Positions 43,984-53,282 of a stretch of 64,000 bases of DNA are shown here, piece by piece. Each line of letters starts with the position of its first letter. Position 1 is the stretch's first letter. The translations under genes and the position numbers were made by a program. This DNA is from Mycolicibacterium sp. TUM20985. GTDB lineage: Bacteria > Actinomycetota > Actinomycetes > Mycobacteriales > Mycobacteriaceae. The DNA is taken from NCBI RefSeq assembly GCF_030295745.1, contig NZ_AP027291.1:4030001-4094000 (forward strand), in the 5' to 3' direction. A model generated the notes under the pieces. It saw nothing but the letters and a program-made list of their open reading frames with translations. It was not told the origin of the DNA and made no database searches.

Positions 43984-44820
43984 TCAGGAGATGTACGACT
44001 CGATCAGCACGGTGAGCGACGCCCTCGACTCGGCGTCGTCAGTCAACGGGCTCGCGATGGCGGCGACGGCCGCGGTGCGAAGCGGCAGACCGTCGCGTAC
44101 CAGTCTGGCGGTGGCGATCAGCGCGCGCGTCGACGCGACCTCCCGCAGGCCGGCGTCATCTAGGCGTCGGATGGCCTGACCCAGCCGGACGATGTCGTCG
44201 ACGACTTCGCCGTCGAGCCCTGACTCCTGAACCAGGATCGTTCGTTCCAGGGCGGCGGGCGGGAAGTCCAGATCGATTCCGATCAAACGTTGCCGGGTAG
44301 ACATCTTGAGGTCCTTGAGAACGCTCTGATACCCAGGGTTGTAGGACACGACTAGCTGAAACCCCGGTGCAGCGTGAAGTCGCAGGCCGCCAAGACGTTC
44401 GATGTTCAGCTCACGGCGATGGTCCGCTAGCGAGTGGACCGCGACGATCGCATCCTGTCGTGCTTCGACGATCTCGTCGAGATAACAGATCCCGCCCTCG
44501 CGAACCGCGCGGGTGAGTGGACCGTCCACCCACTCGGTGTTCGCGTCCTGCAACACGAAACGACCGAGCAGATCCGATGCGGTCATGTCCTCGTGACAGC
44601 ACACGGTGAACAGCGGCACCCCGAGTGTCTTCGCCATGTGCTCGACCAGACGGGTCTTACCGCACCCCGTCGGTCCCTTCAGCATCACCGGAAGGCCGGA
44701 CCGCCATGCGGCCGTGAAGATGCCGATCTCATCACCCACTGGCAGGTACTCGCCGGATTCCATTGCCGTTGCCTTCATCTCTTCGGTCACCGTTTCCATT
44801 CCGCTCTCACCGCTTGTCAC
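43984..44820 (-). CDS. NorQ/CbbQ-like MoxR AAA+ ATPase
   Basis: 278 residues from GTG 44820, overlapping the NorD-like stop (GTGA). Walker A GPTGCGKTR (49-57), Walker B ICYLDEIVEA with Asp 114 and Glu 115, sensor region VVSYNPGYQSVLKDLK and the C-terminal CbbQ_C-like part. These ATPases work with a von Willebrand A-domain partner to insert metal into, or re-activate, an enzyme (NO reductase for NorQ, Rubisco for CbbQ). Its target here is not evident because norB and norC are absent. Confidence 0.88.
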   Translation of the reverse strand: MTSGESGMETVTEEMKATAMESGEYLPVGDEIGIFTAAWRSGLPVMLKGPTGCGKTRLVEHMAKTLGVPLFTVCCHEDMTASDLLGRFVLQDANTEWVDGPLTRAVREGGICYLDEIVEARQDAIVAVHSLADHRRELNIERLGGLRLHAAPGFQLVVSYNPGYQSVLKDLKMSTRQRLIGIDLDFPPAALERTILVQESGLDGEVVDDIVRLGQAIRRLDDAGLREVASTRALIATARLVRDGLPLRTAAVAAIASPLTDDAESRASLTVLIESYIS

Positions 44821-46679
44821 ACATAGGAATTGGACTTCCGACCCTTGGCCATCCAGTTCTGAATCTCGGCGCGGTTCCCCGCTGTGGCCAGGTCCCGTCT
44901 GCGCCCGTTGCTTCGAGTCATCTTCAGTGCGTCGAGCAGGAGAGGGCGCAGATGTCTGCGCGCGTCGTCGCTGTCGGCGATCACCCGGAACGGTACGTCC
45001 GACCAGATTTCCTCGTGGACCTCCGGTTCCGTCGACGACCTGATCGCCAGGCCGACGACGCCGATGCCCGCCAGCACCGCCTCCTGGATGGCCTGCCGGG
45101 TGTCAGCGCGCGCGTAGGTGTTCTCGTACCCGTCGTCGTAAGGCAGCCCGTCCCCGATGAGGACCAGAACCATGTTCTTGGCGAGCGCCTGTGATTGAAG
45201 GAGGTGGGTGCCGTGACGGAGCGCAGCGCCCAAACGAGTGAAGCCGGTCGGCGTGACCGCACGCAGGCGCCGTTTGGCCGCGTTGTCGAAGGCGTCGCCG
45301 AAACCCTTGATCCGCAAGAAGCGCACGAAATCCTTTCCGCGCGAATAGAATCCGTAGGCGGCCACGCGATCGCCCAGGTCATTCAAGCTCGCAGTGAGTT
45401 CGCCGGCGAGCTGCCTTTCCCGCTCGAAAATGGGTTGCCCGTCTGATTCCTCGTTCGTCGAACCGGTCGAGTCGAGTAGAACGAGTACGGACAGATCCCG
45501 CTTGGTCGACAGTGTCTGTTCATAGACCCGCGGCTCGGGGTTGTCCCCGAACCGGCGGCTTGTCACGTAGTCGACCAGTGCGGAGACGTCCAAGGAATCG
45601 CCGTCGGGCTGTCGGCGATGACGTTCGTGCTCGACCCCGACACGCGCCAGTGGCCCGCGCAGCCGCCCGGCACCGATGGCGACCTCCGGGGCGGCCGGCG
45701 AGTCAGGTTGCGGTGGGTCATATTCTGTTACGGCGCACCAATCCTGGCGGTAGGCGTTCTTGCCGCAGTCCCACTCCGGATACTTGACTCCGACGACCGG
45801 TGCGCCCTCGAACAACGCCCGTATCGCCTGCCGCACCTTGGTGCGTTTGGCCTTCGATCCGACGGGAGCGACCCGCTGGCCACCGACGGTGAGCTCGATG
45901 CCGCCGTCTCCCTCCTTGTCTTCCGAGCGGCCCATCCCGAGGATCTTCTTGATGGCGTCGGACAGCGGACTCGACAACGGGCTCGAGAACATCTCCATGA
46001 TCTTCGAGCGCTCCGAGTCCGCCTCATCTTCTTCGGACAGTTCATCGTCTTGCTCGTCGGCAAGTACCTCGGAGTCGAGATCGGCGTCGGTGGGTTCCTC
46101 GCCTGCGCTGAACCCGCCGGCCCGCAGCAGCCGAATCAGCTTGAGGGTGCCCACCCACGTCGGCAGCGGAGGAACCGTCGCACCGCCAATTGCCCGCTTG
46201 AGCGATTCGTCACCGTTGCGCGTAAGCGGCCGATCGGACACGCTGCGGACCCGCCTCACGGTGGCCGGCGGCAGTACGTTGTTGGGGTCCAACGCAATAC
46301 GGATGACTTCTAGCGACAGGAAGCGTTCAGCCACATTCCGGCGGTACCGGGAGAGCCGCAACAACCGGTCCTTCGACAGTGAGTCGGCAGCCAGCAGCGC
46401 CGCGTGCACCGCGACCGCGTCGCGCATGTCGTCGGCGCGCGCGTCCCGGTCGACGTAGATCGCATTACCGTCGGTATAGGCAGGTCCGCCGTCGACCCCC
46501 ACCACCGGGAGCCGCCGCGACGTGATGGCCGAGGCCAAGATCGTGAACCGACTTGGCGACGCCTGCGGCGGATCAATGTCGCGTTCCATCGTCTCATTAG
46601 AACCGGCCGTGCAAACCGCCGAGTGGGCGGCCAGTCCGGACGGCCTCTCGGCCGGTGGCCGATCGATTCGCAACATCAA
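44817..46679 (-). CDS. NorD/CbbO-like protein with C-terminal VWA domain
   Basis: 620 residues from ATG 46679 (ATG 46589 also possible). The C-terminal VWA domain starts at about residue 395 with a MIDAS-like LVLLDSTGSTNEES, then the DGLPYDDGYENTYARADTR segment found in NorD proteins. A very acidic linker (DEQDDELSEEDEADSE) lies at about 220-235. It is the usual partner of the downstream NorQ-like ATPase, to which it is coupled by a GTGA overlap. It may be co-transcribed with the alpha/beta hydrolase 55 bases upstream. Confidence 0.87.
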   Translation of the reverse strand: MMLRIDRPPAERPSGLAAHSAVCTAGSNETMERDIDPPQASPSRFTILASAITSRRLPVVGVDGGPAYTDGNAIYVDRDARADDMRDAVAVHAALLAADSLSKDRLLRLSRYRRNVAERFLSLEVIRIALDPNNVLPPATVRRVRSVSDRPLTRNGDESLKRAIGGATVPPLPTWVGTLKLIRLLRAGGFSAGEEPTDADLDSEVLADEQDDELSEEDEADSERSKIMEMFSSPLSSPLSDAIKKILGMGRSEDKEGDGGIELTVGGQRVAPVGSKAKRTKVRQAIRALFEGAPVVGVKYPEWDCGKNAYRQDWCAVTEYDPPQPDSPAAPEVAIGAGRLRGPLARVGVEHERHRRQPDGDSLDVSALVDYVTSRRFGDNPEPRVYEQTLSTKRDLSVLVLLDSTGSTNEESDGQPIFERERQLAGELTASLNDLGDRVAAYGFYSRGKDFVRFLRIKGFGDAFDNAAKRRLRAVTPTGFTRLGAALRHGTHLLQSQALAKNMVLVLIGDGLPYDDGYENTYARADTRQAIQEAVLAGIGVVGLAIRSSTEPEVHEEIWSDVPFRVIADSDDARRHLRPLLLDALKMTRSNGRRRDLATAGNRAEIQNWMAKGRKSNSYV

Positions 46680-46734
46680 CGAATCCCGCCGATTGACAGT
46701 CGATTCGCCGCGCCGACACTGCGGTTCGGCGCGA

Positions 46735-47769
46735 TCATCGGTCGTGTCGTGGCGGCAGGAGATGCCGTGTCGTGGACATCCCGGCCTGCGCCACCCTTCG
46801 CGCCGCCCGTTGACGTCGGGTGGATCTTCGTTTGACCGTCACGCCTGCCTCGGCGGATTGGTCCCGGGGGCGACCATTCTCCGGATCCAAGGTGAAGTCA
46901 ATCAACAGGGCGCCGAGGCGCACCGGCGTCTCGACCATCGGGCAGTGTCCGACCCGAGCCATCGACACCAGCCGTGCGTCCGGAATCCTCGACGTCAGCG
47001 ACAGGGCCGACGACATCGGCAGAATCCGGTCGCGCGCGCCCCAAACCACCAGCGTCGGGCAGCGCACGTGCTCTGGTGTTGCCCGGTTCACCGCTGCCCC
47101 AGCCGATTCCACCGCGGCAATGAACCCGTGGGCCGCCATCCGCGGGATGATCTGCATGGCGAGCGGGCCGCTCAACGTACGCGGATCGTGGACGGCGACC
47201 GCGAACATCGCCGCCCGCAAGCCGGAATTTCGGGCGACGGCGACGGGCACCCACGGCTGGGAAAACGTCGTGGCGAAGGCTCGGAAGGCCGCTAGGAGCG
47301 CGCGTAGACGGTGTGGCCCGATGGCGGCGCCACCTGCGTCGACGAGAGCTAGCGCCGACACCCGATCGGGTCGGTCACACGCGGCCTGCAGTGCGACCAG
47401 CCCGCCCATCGAGTGCCCGACGAGAGTGGCCCGGGCCAGGCCCAGATGATCGAGGAGTTCGATGACGGTCGCGACGTGCTCAGCGAAGACGTCGGGGCCG
47501 CCCTGGACAGGCTCGGACTCGCCGAACCCGGGCAGGTCGATCGCGATGACCCGAGCCTGCTCCGCCATCGCCGGCAAGACGCGCAACCACCACTGCCAGC
47601 AGCCACCCAAGCCATGGACCAGCACGGTTGCCGGACCACTGCCAATATCGACGAACCGGACGCGTCGCCCGCGCACCATGGCGTCGCGGGTGTACGTCGA
47701 CCAGTCCAGGGCTCTCCATTCGTGATCGGATGGCACTGGACGGGCTTCCCCATCTGTCTTGCCTGACAT
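46735..47769 (-). CDS. Alpha/beta-fold hydrolase
   Basis: 344 residues. Oxyanion segment VHGLGGCWQWW, nucleophile Ser 120 in GHSMGG, Asp 247 in GARDRI, His 275 in VGHCPM: a complete triad of the epoxide-hydrolase/esterase/C-C hydrolase superfamily. The C-terminus carries a basic tail of about 30 residues (KRRSTRRQRAARR) that is not part of the fold. First gene of a minus-strand unit with norD- and norQ-like genes. Confidence 0.88.
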   Translation of the reverse strand: MSGKTDGEARPVPSDHEWRALDWSTYTRDAMVRGRRVRFVDIGSGPATVLVHGLGGCWQWWLRVLPAMAEQARVIAIDLPGFGESEPVQGGPDVFAEHVATVIELLDHLGLARATLVGHSMGGLVALQAACDRPDRVSALALVDAGGAAIGPHRLRALLAAFRAFATTFSQPWVPVAVARNSGLRAAMFAVAVHDPRTLSGPLAMQIIPRMAAHGFIAAVESAGAAVNRATPEHVRCPTLVVWGARDRILPMSSALSLTSRIPDARLVSMARVGHCPMVETPVRLGALLIDFTLDPENGRPRDQSAEAGVTVKRRSTRRQRAARRVAQAGMSTTRHLLPPRHDR

Positions 47770-47879
47770 GCTTTATGTACCTGCTCCCGGGATCTGGCCA
47801 GGGCGGCGTTCGCGAGCATCTCCCAGTCCTTCTGAGATGGCTGCGCAGCTGGTTGACTCTTCGTCCCCAACACGGGACC

Positions 47880-47908
47880 TTGATTTGTGAGCCTGCGCGT
47901 TCCATAAT
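47880..47908 (+). promoter_or_regulatory. Possible sigma-70-type promoter
   Basis: TTGATT (47880-47885), 17 bases, CATAAT (47903-47908), in the 428-base gap between the divergent hydrolase and acyltransferase genes, pointing towards the acyltransferase. Apart from this the gap shows nothing recognisable. Confidence 0.3.
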
Positions 47909-48197
47909 ATCAGCGCGGCTGCTCCCGGTCAATCTCCTGCTGACGAAAGCACTTTGCGACCTCGAGTTGCACGGCTTGAGCGTCAGGCCACGCCCGCACA
48001 GGGACGGAACATGGAAACTAAACGCAGCGACATTGCAATGACCCATTTGCCCACTCAATCCGAGTCGCAGGTAGCAAAACGCGCGGCGTCGTTTCACGAG
48101 CGGGTACTCGACGCGGTGCGGTGTGGCAGGTTGCCACGCACGAAACATGATCGTGAACAAAGATTTTCGGAGCCAGCGCGGCGTGATTCGGCCCGAT

Positions 48198-49589
48198 ATG
48201 AGCAGTGACGAGTTGCGGGCAGACCTGCAACGCTGGGGACGCGAGCCGGCATTGTCGGAGCTCGACGCCTTGATGTGGCGGACCGACCGACACCCGTCGG
48301 GCGCGTGGTCGGGTGTGGTGGTTCAGCTTCTGGACAGGGTGCCGGACTGGGAGCGCCTCCGCGCCGCGCACGAATGGTTCGTCCAAATCGTCCCGCGGTT
48401 TGCGCAACGGGTAGTCGACCCCGCCCTACCCGTCGGGCCGCCCATGTGGGAGGACGACCCCTGCTTCGACCTTGACTTTCATCTACGCCGCGTGTCGCTT
48501 CCCACCCCGGGCACCCACCGTCAGCTCATGGAGCTGGCGCAGACCATCGCCCTCACCCCACTGGACCGTTCTCGACCGCCATGGGAAGGGCACTTGGTGG
48601 AGGGACTTGCCAACGGCGGTGCGGCCTATGTCATGCACGCGCATCACGTCTTCATGGATGGGCTTGCTCTGGCGCAGCTGCATGAACGGGTTCTCAACGT
48701 CACTCGCGAGCACCAGCCGAGCAAACTCATCCCTCCGCACACGCCAACGCATCGGGGGCCGATGGGGGTGGCGGCGCTCCAGATATCGAAGCAAATCGCC
48801 GGTACCCCAGGGGCATTGCGGGAGGGTGGTCGCATGGTCACCCGGGCCGCGCGCGACCTCCGAGCAACCGGCAGCTATATGGCGTCGTTGGCACGTGTTG
48901 CGGCTCCCCCGCCGGCAAATCCGTCGCAAATCCTGCGGGGCGGCTCACAGCGGAAGTGGCGTTTCGAGACGTTGGAATGCGAATTCGGCGATCTGCGCCG
49001 TGCATCGAAGTCGGCTGGGGGGTCGCTGAACGATGCCTTCGTGTGCGCATTGCTCGGCGGTCTCCGGCGCTACTGTGCGGCGCAGGGTGAAGAGCTCGAG
49101 GACGTTCCCATCTCCATGCCGGTCGCGATGCGAACGGCTGACCAGGCCACGGGCGGCAACCAGTTCGCCGCGGCCTACCTTCTCGTGCCATCCGGAATCG
49201 CAGATCCCCGAGAACGCATCCGCGCGATGCACAAGCGGGTGGACCGGATCCGTTCGGAACCCGCCCTCAATTTCCTGGGGGTCATCACCCCGATTCTGAA
49301 TCGCACACCTTCCCGGCTGGCGGCTGCGATCCTCGGATCGGTTGGTGGCGCGGTGCTGACCACCAGCTCATGGCCGGGGATCAGTGAGGACCGGTACATG
49401 GCCGGCGCGAGGTTCGATCGCATGTTCGTGTTCGCGCCGTTGCCGGGCACGGTCCTCACCGCGGCAATGTGCACCCACCGCGGTGTGTGCTGCATCGCGA
49501 TGAATGCCGACGGCGACGTGTTCGAGGATTTGGATCTGCTCTGGAAATCGATGCAAGAGGGGCTCGACGAAATCCTTGCACTCGGCTGA
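48198..49589 (+). CDS. Wax ester synthase/diacylglycerol acyltransferase-like (WS/DGAT) protein
   Basis: 463 residues from ATG 48198; an upstream frame to 48123 exists without a better start. The acyltransferase motif HHxxxDG is present as HHVFMDG (His 149, His 150, Asp 154), preceded by TPLDRSRPPWEGHLVEGL, and SLNDAFVCALLGGLRRY and NQFAAAYLLVP follow as in the family. It would acylate a lipid alcohol with acyl-CoA. Located before FAD oxidoreductase and AveC-type genes on the same strand. Confidence 0.87.
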   Translation: MSSDELRADLQRWGREPALSELDALMWRTDRHPSGAWSGVVVQLLDRVPDWERLRAAHEWFVQIVPRFAQRVVDPALPVGPPMWEDDPCFDLDFHLRRVSLPTPGTHRQLMELAQTIALTPLDRSRPPWEGHLVEGLANGGAAYVMHAHHVFMDGLALAQLHERVLNVTREHQPSKLIPPHTPTHRGPMGVAALQISKQIAGTPGALREGGRMVTRAARDLRATGSYMASLARVAAPPPANPSQILRGGSQRKWRFETLECEFGDLRRASKSAGGSLNDAFVCALLGGLRRYCAAQGEELEDVPISMPVAMRTADQATGGNQFAAAYLLVPSGIADPRERIRAMHKRVDRIRSEPALNFLGVITPILNRTPSRLAAAILGSVGGAVLTTSSWPGISEDRYMAGARFDRMFVFAPLPGTVLTAAMCTHRGVCCIAMNADGDVFEDLDLLWKSMQEGLDEILALG

Positions 49590-49601
49590 GTGGTCCGTTT
49601 C

Positions 49602-49615
49602 TGATCTTCCGATCA
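49602..49615. promoter_or_regulatory. Inverted repeat TGATC-TTCC-GATCA
   Basis: A perfect 5+4+5 dyad in the 67-base gap before the FAD oxidoreductase gene. Possible regulator site; it resembles the weaker half of the family B sites at 58339 and 59264 (TGATC) but has different spacing. Confidence 0.35.
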
Positions 49616-49656
49616 CTTCTGATTTATGAATCGCTACTCTTGTTAGGATCCCTTGA

Positions 49657-50997
49657 ATGACAGAACACGGCAGAACGGCCGTCATCGGAGCCGGCATCGC
49701 CGGTCTCAGCGCAGCTCGCAGGATTGCCCAGGCCGGCGGCAGGCCGGTCGTGTTCGAAGCAGCGGACTATGCCGGCGGCCGGATCAAGACGGTGCGCCGG
49801 GGAGACTTCACCTTCGACACGGGTGCGTTCATCTACCTGGGCAGCTATGAAGAGTCCACCCAGACGATGCGCGAGGTCGGGCTCGGTCCGCAGATGCACA
49901 AGTTCGACGCCTTCGGTGCGATGCCACGCAATGGCACGCTCAACTACTTCGACCTAACCAAGCCGCTCAAGCTGCTGGGCACCCCGTACCTGTCGACCAG
50001 GAGCAGGCTCAAGCTGGCGAAGTTGATGCTGTTGTTGCGCAAGCACTGGAAAGACCTGAACTATGTCGACGCCGCCGGGATCGCCGCCGTCGACAACGAT
50101 ACCGTGTCCAGCTACTGCCAGCGCGAGCTCAACCAGGAGATCCTCGATTACGTTGCGGCCGTTGTCATCCGCGGTCCGTGGCTCAGCGACCCGTCGTACG
50201 CCTCGGTCGGCCAACTTCTCTGGACGCTGAAGAACTTCTTCAAGCCGTACTTCTACGGCCTGGACGACGGAATGGACGCATTGCCCAGGGCCATCGCCGC
50301 CGGCCTCGACGACGTCCGGCTGGCCACCCCGGTCTCGAACGTGACCGACGCCGGTGACCGGGTGGAGGTCACCTTCACCGAGAACGGCACGGAGCGCACC
50401 GAGCAGTTCGACAATGCCGTACTCACCACCACCACCGATGTGGCGCTGCGCATCTATCCGCAGCTGGCCGGTTTCGCGCGTGAGTACTACGAGAACACCG
50501 AGTACATCTGCAGCGTCAACTGCCATATCGCGCTGTCGCAGCGGCCGTCGAATCCAGCCACCTACATCATGTGCTCCCCCACGGAGCAACCCGATCTGTG
50601 TGGCGTGATCGTCGACCATCTCAAGGCCAACAACCGCTGCCCGGACGACAAGGGCATGTTCACCACGTTCTGCCGGCACGAATGGTGCCTGGACAACCTC
50701 GACACTCCTGACGAGAAGGTGATCGAGGCCGTGCTCGGCTTCGTCAAGCCCTACTACGGCGACCTCACCTCACAGGTCGAGGACTACGAGATTGGTCGCT
50801 GGCGCAACGTCGTGCCGATCATGAAGCAGGGCCGTTTCAAAGCCGTCGACCGCTTCATGCGCAATACCGACCCGTCCGCACGTGTCCAGCTGGCCGGCGA
50901 CCTCGGCCCGATACCCGGTGTCAACGGAGCACTGGTCTCCGGCGTGGCCGCCGGTGACCGGATCCTCGGCGAACGCGCCATGGTCTCCATGCGATGA
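49657..50997 (+). CDS. FAD-dependent oxidoreductase (amine oxidase/PPO-like fold)
   Basis: 446 residues. FAD-binding AVIGAGIAGLSAARRIAQAG, then EAADYAGGRIKTVRRGDFTFDTG as in flavin amine oxidases and desaturases, and a C-terminal FAD-binding VQLAGDLGPIPGVNGALVSG. No membrane helix. The stop overlaps the ATG of the decayed AveC-type gene (ATGA), so the two once formed an operon. Substrate unknown; a lipid or terpenoid is plausible. Confidence 0.86.
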   Translation: MTEHGRTAVIGAGIAGLSAARRIAQAGGRPVVFEAADYAGGRIKTVRRGDFTFDTGAFIYLGSYEESTQTMREVGLGPQMHKFDAFGAMPRNGTLNYFDLTKPLKLLGTPYLSTRSRLKLAKLMLLLRKHWKDLNYVDAAGIAAVDNDTVSSYCQRELNQEILDYVAAVVIRGPWLSDPSYASVGQLLWTLKNFFKPYFYGLDDGMDALPRAIAAGLDDVRLATPVSNVTDAGDRVEVTFTENGTERTEQFDNAVLTTTTDVALRIYPQLAGFAREYYENTEYICSVNCHIALSQRPSNPATYIMCSPTEQPDLCGVIVDHLKANNRCPDDKGMFTTFCRHEWCLDNLDTPDEKVIEAVLGFVKPYYGDLTSQVEDYEIGRWRNVVPIMKQGRFKAVDRFMRNTDPSARVQLAGDLGPIPGVNGALVSGVAAGDRILGERAMVSMR

Positions 50998-51690
50998 GCA
51001 GCGTTGCTCCGGTAATCGGGGCGCGGCGCGTATCGGACACTCAGCGCCCAGTACCCCCGGTGAAAAGGTGGGCGGCGCTTCGTGCGGCGATCCTCGCGTT
51101 CCAAGCGTTCGTGCTGATCCGCTGATCACCGGCCCCTACTTCACCCGCGTCGACCCAGGGCCCAACCCGCTGCCGGGCTAAATGAAAACCGCCTTGACGT
51201 TCTGGCAGGGTCGTCCTCCCAATCGCGCGCCTGGTGCTTGCGTACTGGTTCGTCGTCCGACCAACGCGACGTGAGCGTCGGGTGGGGCTCGATGGTCTAA
51301 CTGACCACCGCGTTTCTGAATCTGTCGTTCCACGATCCGCTCAGCCAACATATGTCGGCCACTGGTACGGCAATAGCGCCCAGCAGGTCAACATGGGCTC
51401 ATGGGTGCAGAGCCTGCCGGGCGTTTGGCGCCGGGCACGCCCATCATCAGGTCGCCTACCCCCCTGTTGATCGGTCCGAACGCCTACGTCGTGCTGTTCG
51501 TGCTCGCCACGTTCATGGGTGCGGCGATTACGCGCCGCGCGAAAGCGCGGTGGCCCGGCATCAGTCGTATGGATCGCTGCCCGAAGTCGGCTATGCCGCA
51601 CCTTCGTAACGACAAGCAGAACGGCGGCGCCGGGGTGGGTGACTTGGAGACGAAGTATCCGGCGCAGTTTTCGTCCCGCTGCAGTTAGTC
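50994..51690 (+). pseudogene. AveC-family membrane protein, decayed
   Basis: The start MSSVAPVIGARRVSDTQRPV overlaps the previous stop. Pieces in changing frames match the intact AveC-family genes downstream: VKRWAALRAAILAFQAFVLI, TGPYFTRVDPGPNPLPG, VLPIARLVLAYWFVVRPTRR, FLNLSFHDPLSQHMS, QVNMGSWVQSLPG, and SPTPLLIGPNAYVVLFVLAT. Similarity stops near 51600, so the C-terminal third is missing. Confidence 0.82.
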
Positions 51691-52316
51691 GGCGCTAGGT
51701 GCTTCGGCCTTCTCGTCAGCCGCAGCCCGGCGCACCGACTGCGGGGCGTGCTCCGGATGCCACCCCGCCATCCCCAACAGCATCTCCGCGCACGTCAGAT
51801 CCGCGCCATGAGGCAGCCGACCGTCGACGATGCCGCGGATCACCTCGAACGTGCCTGCGAAACACATCGTCAGCGTGGTCTCGATGTCGTCGATCACAAG
51901 CGCGCCTCCGGCCACGCCGCGCTCCAACAACGACGCGGCCTGTGGCCTGATGATGCGCTCGAACCGCGCCTCGGCCTGCTCGACGTTCACCAGCAGCCGG
52001 GCTAGGTCGGGTCGTCATAGGCGATGCGCACGATCCCGCTGGCCGAGGCGACCAGCGCCTCACCAGGATCGGCGAAGGCCCCGATTGCGCGATCGCCTCG
52101 GCGACCCCAAAGATCGCCTCGGCCACCACCGCCTCCGGCCTCGGTCTTGAACTGGTTGTAGAACGTACCGAACGCGACGTCAGCGCGGTCAGTCACATCG
52201 CTGACCCGAAGAGCGTCGAGTCCACGCTCGGCAATGAGCTGCCGTGCCGCGGCGATCACGCTGCGCGGGTGCGCTTGCCTGCACGCACTGCGAGACACCA
52301 CAGTGGTCGCGTCCAT
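51685..52316 (-). pseudogene. TetR-family regulator, frameshifted
   Basis: From 52316 the N-terminal DNA-binding domain is intact (GLDALRVSDVTDRADVAFGT, FYNQFKT), then the frame breaks at about 52135. VAEAIFGVAEAIAQS, FADPGEALVASASGIVRIAY and VNVEQAEARFERIIRPQA occur in three frames before the stop at 51685. At least two indels are needed to join them. Confidence 0.8.
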
Positions 52317-52348
52317 CGCCGTGAACCAAGCGTATAGAGGATCGTCGT

Positions 52349-53146
52349 TCAGTCCGTGTTCGTCCGCAGCGGGTCTCCAACGCCTCCGACGGACCGGGCC
52401 TCTCTGAGACGCTGGAGTTCGATCGCCTGGTCGGCGACGATGCGCCGCAGCGCCTTGTTCTCTGCGTCCAATTCTTTTGGTCGTTCGTCCGCGGCGGCCA
52501 CGTCGATGATCGGACCGGCCAGGCCATTGGCGACGAACGACCTCACCGCCTCGGCGGTAGCCGCGCTGTCTGCAGGCCCCAGCACGCCGGGACTCTCCCG
52601 ATAAGTCGCGTCGAGCGTCAGAAGGAAGACGATTCCAATCACCGCCCTGGACAGGAATGCGGCGCTCAACCCGGTACTCGGAAGGCCGTTGAGGGAGGCC
52701 GCCAGTTTGGCCTCGTACCGGTCCAACAACGGCATGATCTTGTCGTTGTAGAACCGGCGACCGTCCTCGGAATCGCTGAACAACGCAACCCCCAGAAGTG
52801 GCAGCACCTCGGTCATCGTTGCCAGAAACGACTCGTAGAACTTCTGACTTCCCGGTCCGTCGCGATCAAGCAGGCGGTCGGCACCATCGACGATGCCTTC
52901 GACGAACGCGGTCACCGGTTCAACCACCGCGACCTCGAATAATTCCTGCTTGGACGCGAAGTGGCGGTAGAGCATGCTCTCGGCGATTCCGGCGGCGTCG
53001 GCGATGTTCGACGTCCTCGCGCCCCCCAGCCCATTAGCGGCGAACACCGTCTGTGCTGCGGCGATGATCTCCTCGCGGCGTTGGGCCCCAGTGAGCCGTG
53101 CGCGCCTGGCGCGGGGTGGTGCTCCGGCAGCCCGCTCTATCGTCAA
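52349..53146 (-). CDS. TetR-family regulator with C-terminal coiled-coil
   Basis: 265 residues, long for a TetR. Helix-turn-helix at about 40-65 (GGARTSNIADAAGIAESMLY, RHFASKQELFEVAV). After the ligand domain a 50-residue tail contains KELDAENKALRRIVADQAIE and LQRLREARS, a heptad-like coiled-coil resembling the leucine zipper of IS3 OrfA proteins such as those in this window. It is divergent from the AveC operon and is its likely regulator. Confidence 0.86.
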   Translation of the reverse strand: MTIERAAGAPPRARRARLTGAQRREEIIAAAQTVFAANGLGGARTSNIADAAGIAESMLYRHFASKQELFEVAVVEPVTAFVEGIVDGADRLLDRDGPGSQKFYESFLATMTEVLPLLGVALFSDSEDGRRFYNDKIMPLLDRYEAKLAASLNGLPSTGLSAAFLSRAVIGIVFLLTLDATYRESPGVLGPADSAATAEAVRSFVANGLAGPIIDVAAADERPKELDAENKALRRIVADQAIELQRLREARSVGGVGDPLRTNTD

Positions 53147-53202
53147 GCCATCACCTCTACTGTCCCCTGCACCTTAATCCGTCTCCGCCAGGCGTCGGTA
53201 GT

Positions 53203-53214
53203 GTGAATATCCAC
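53203..53214. promoter_or_regulatory. Dyad GTGAATATCCAC before AveC operon
   Basis: Imperfect 12-base palindrome (one mismatched pair) between the TetR start (53146) and the AveC start (53283). Possible operator for that TetR. Confidence 0.3.
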
Positions 53215-53282
53215 TTACCTATTGTCAGCAAACGCTCACTTTGAGTAGGGTTCATCACAACTCGTTCGAGGGAGTTGAGCAT

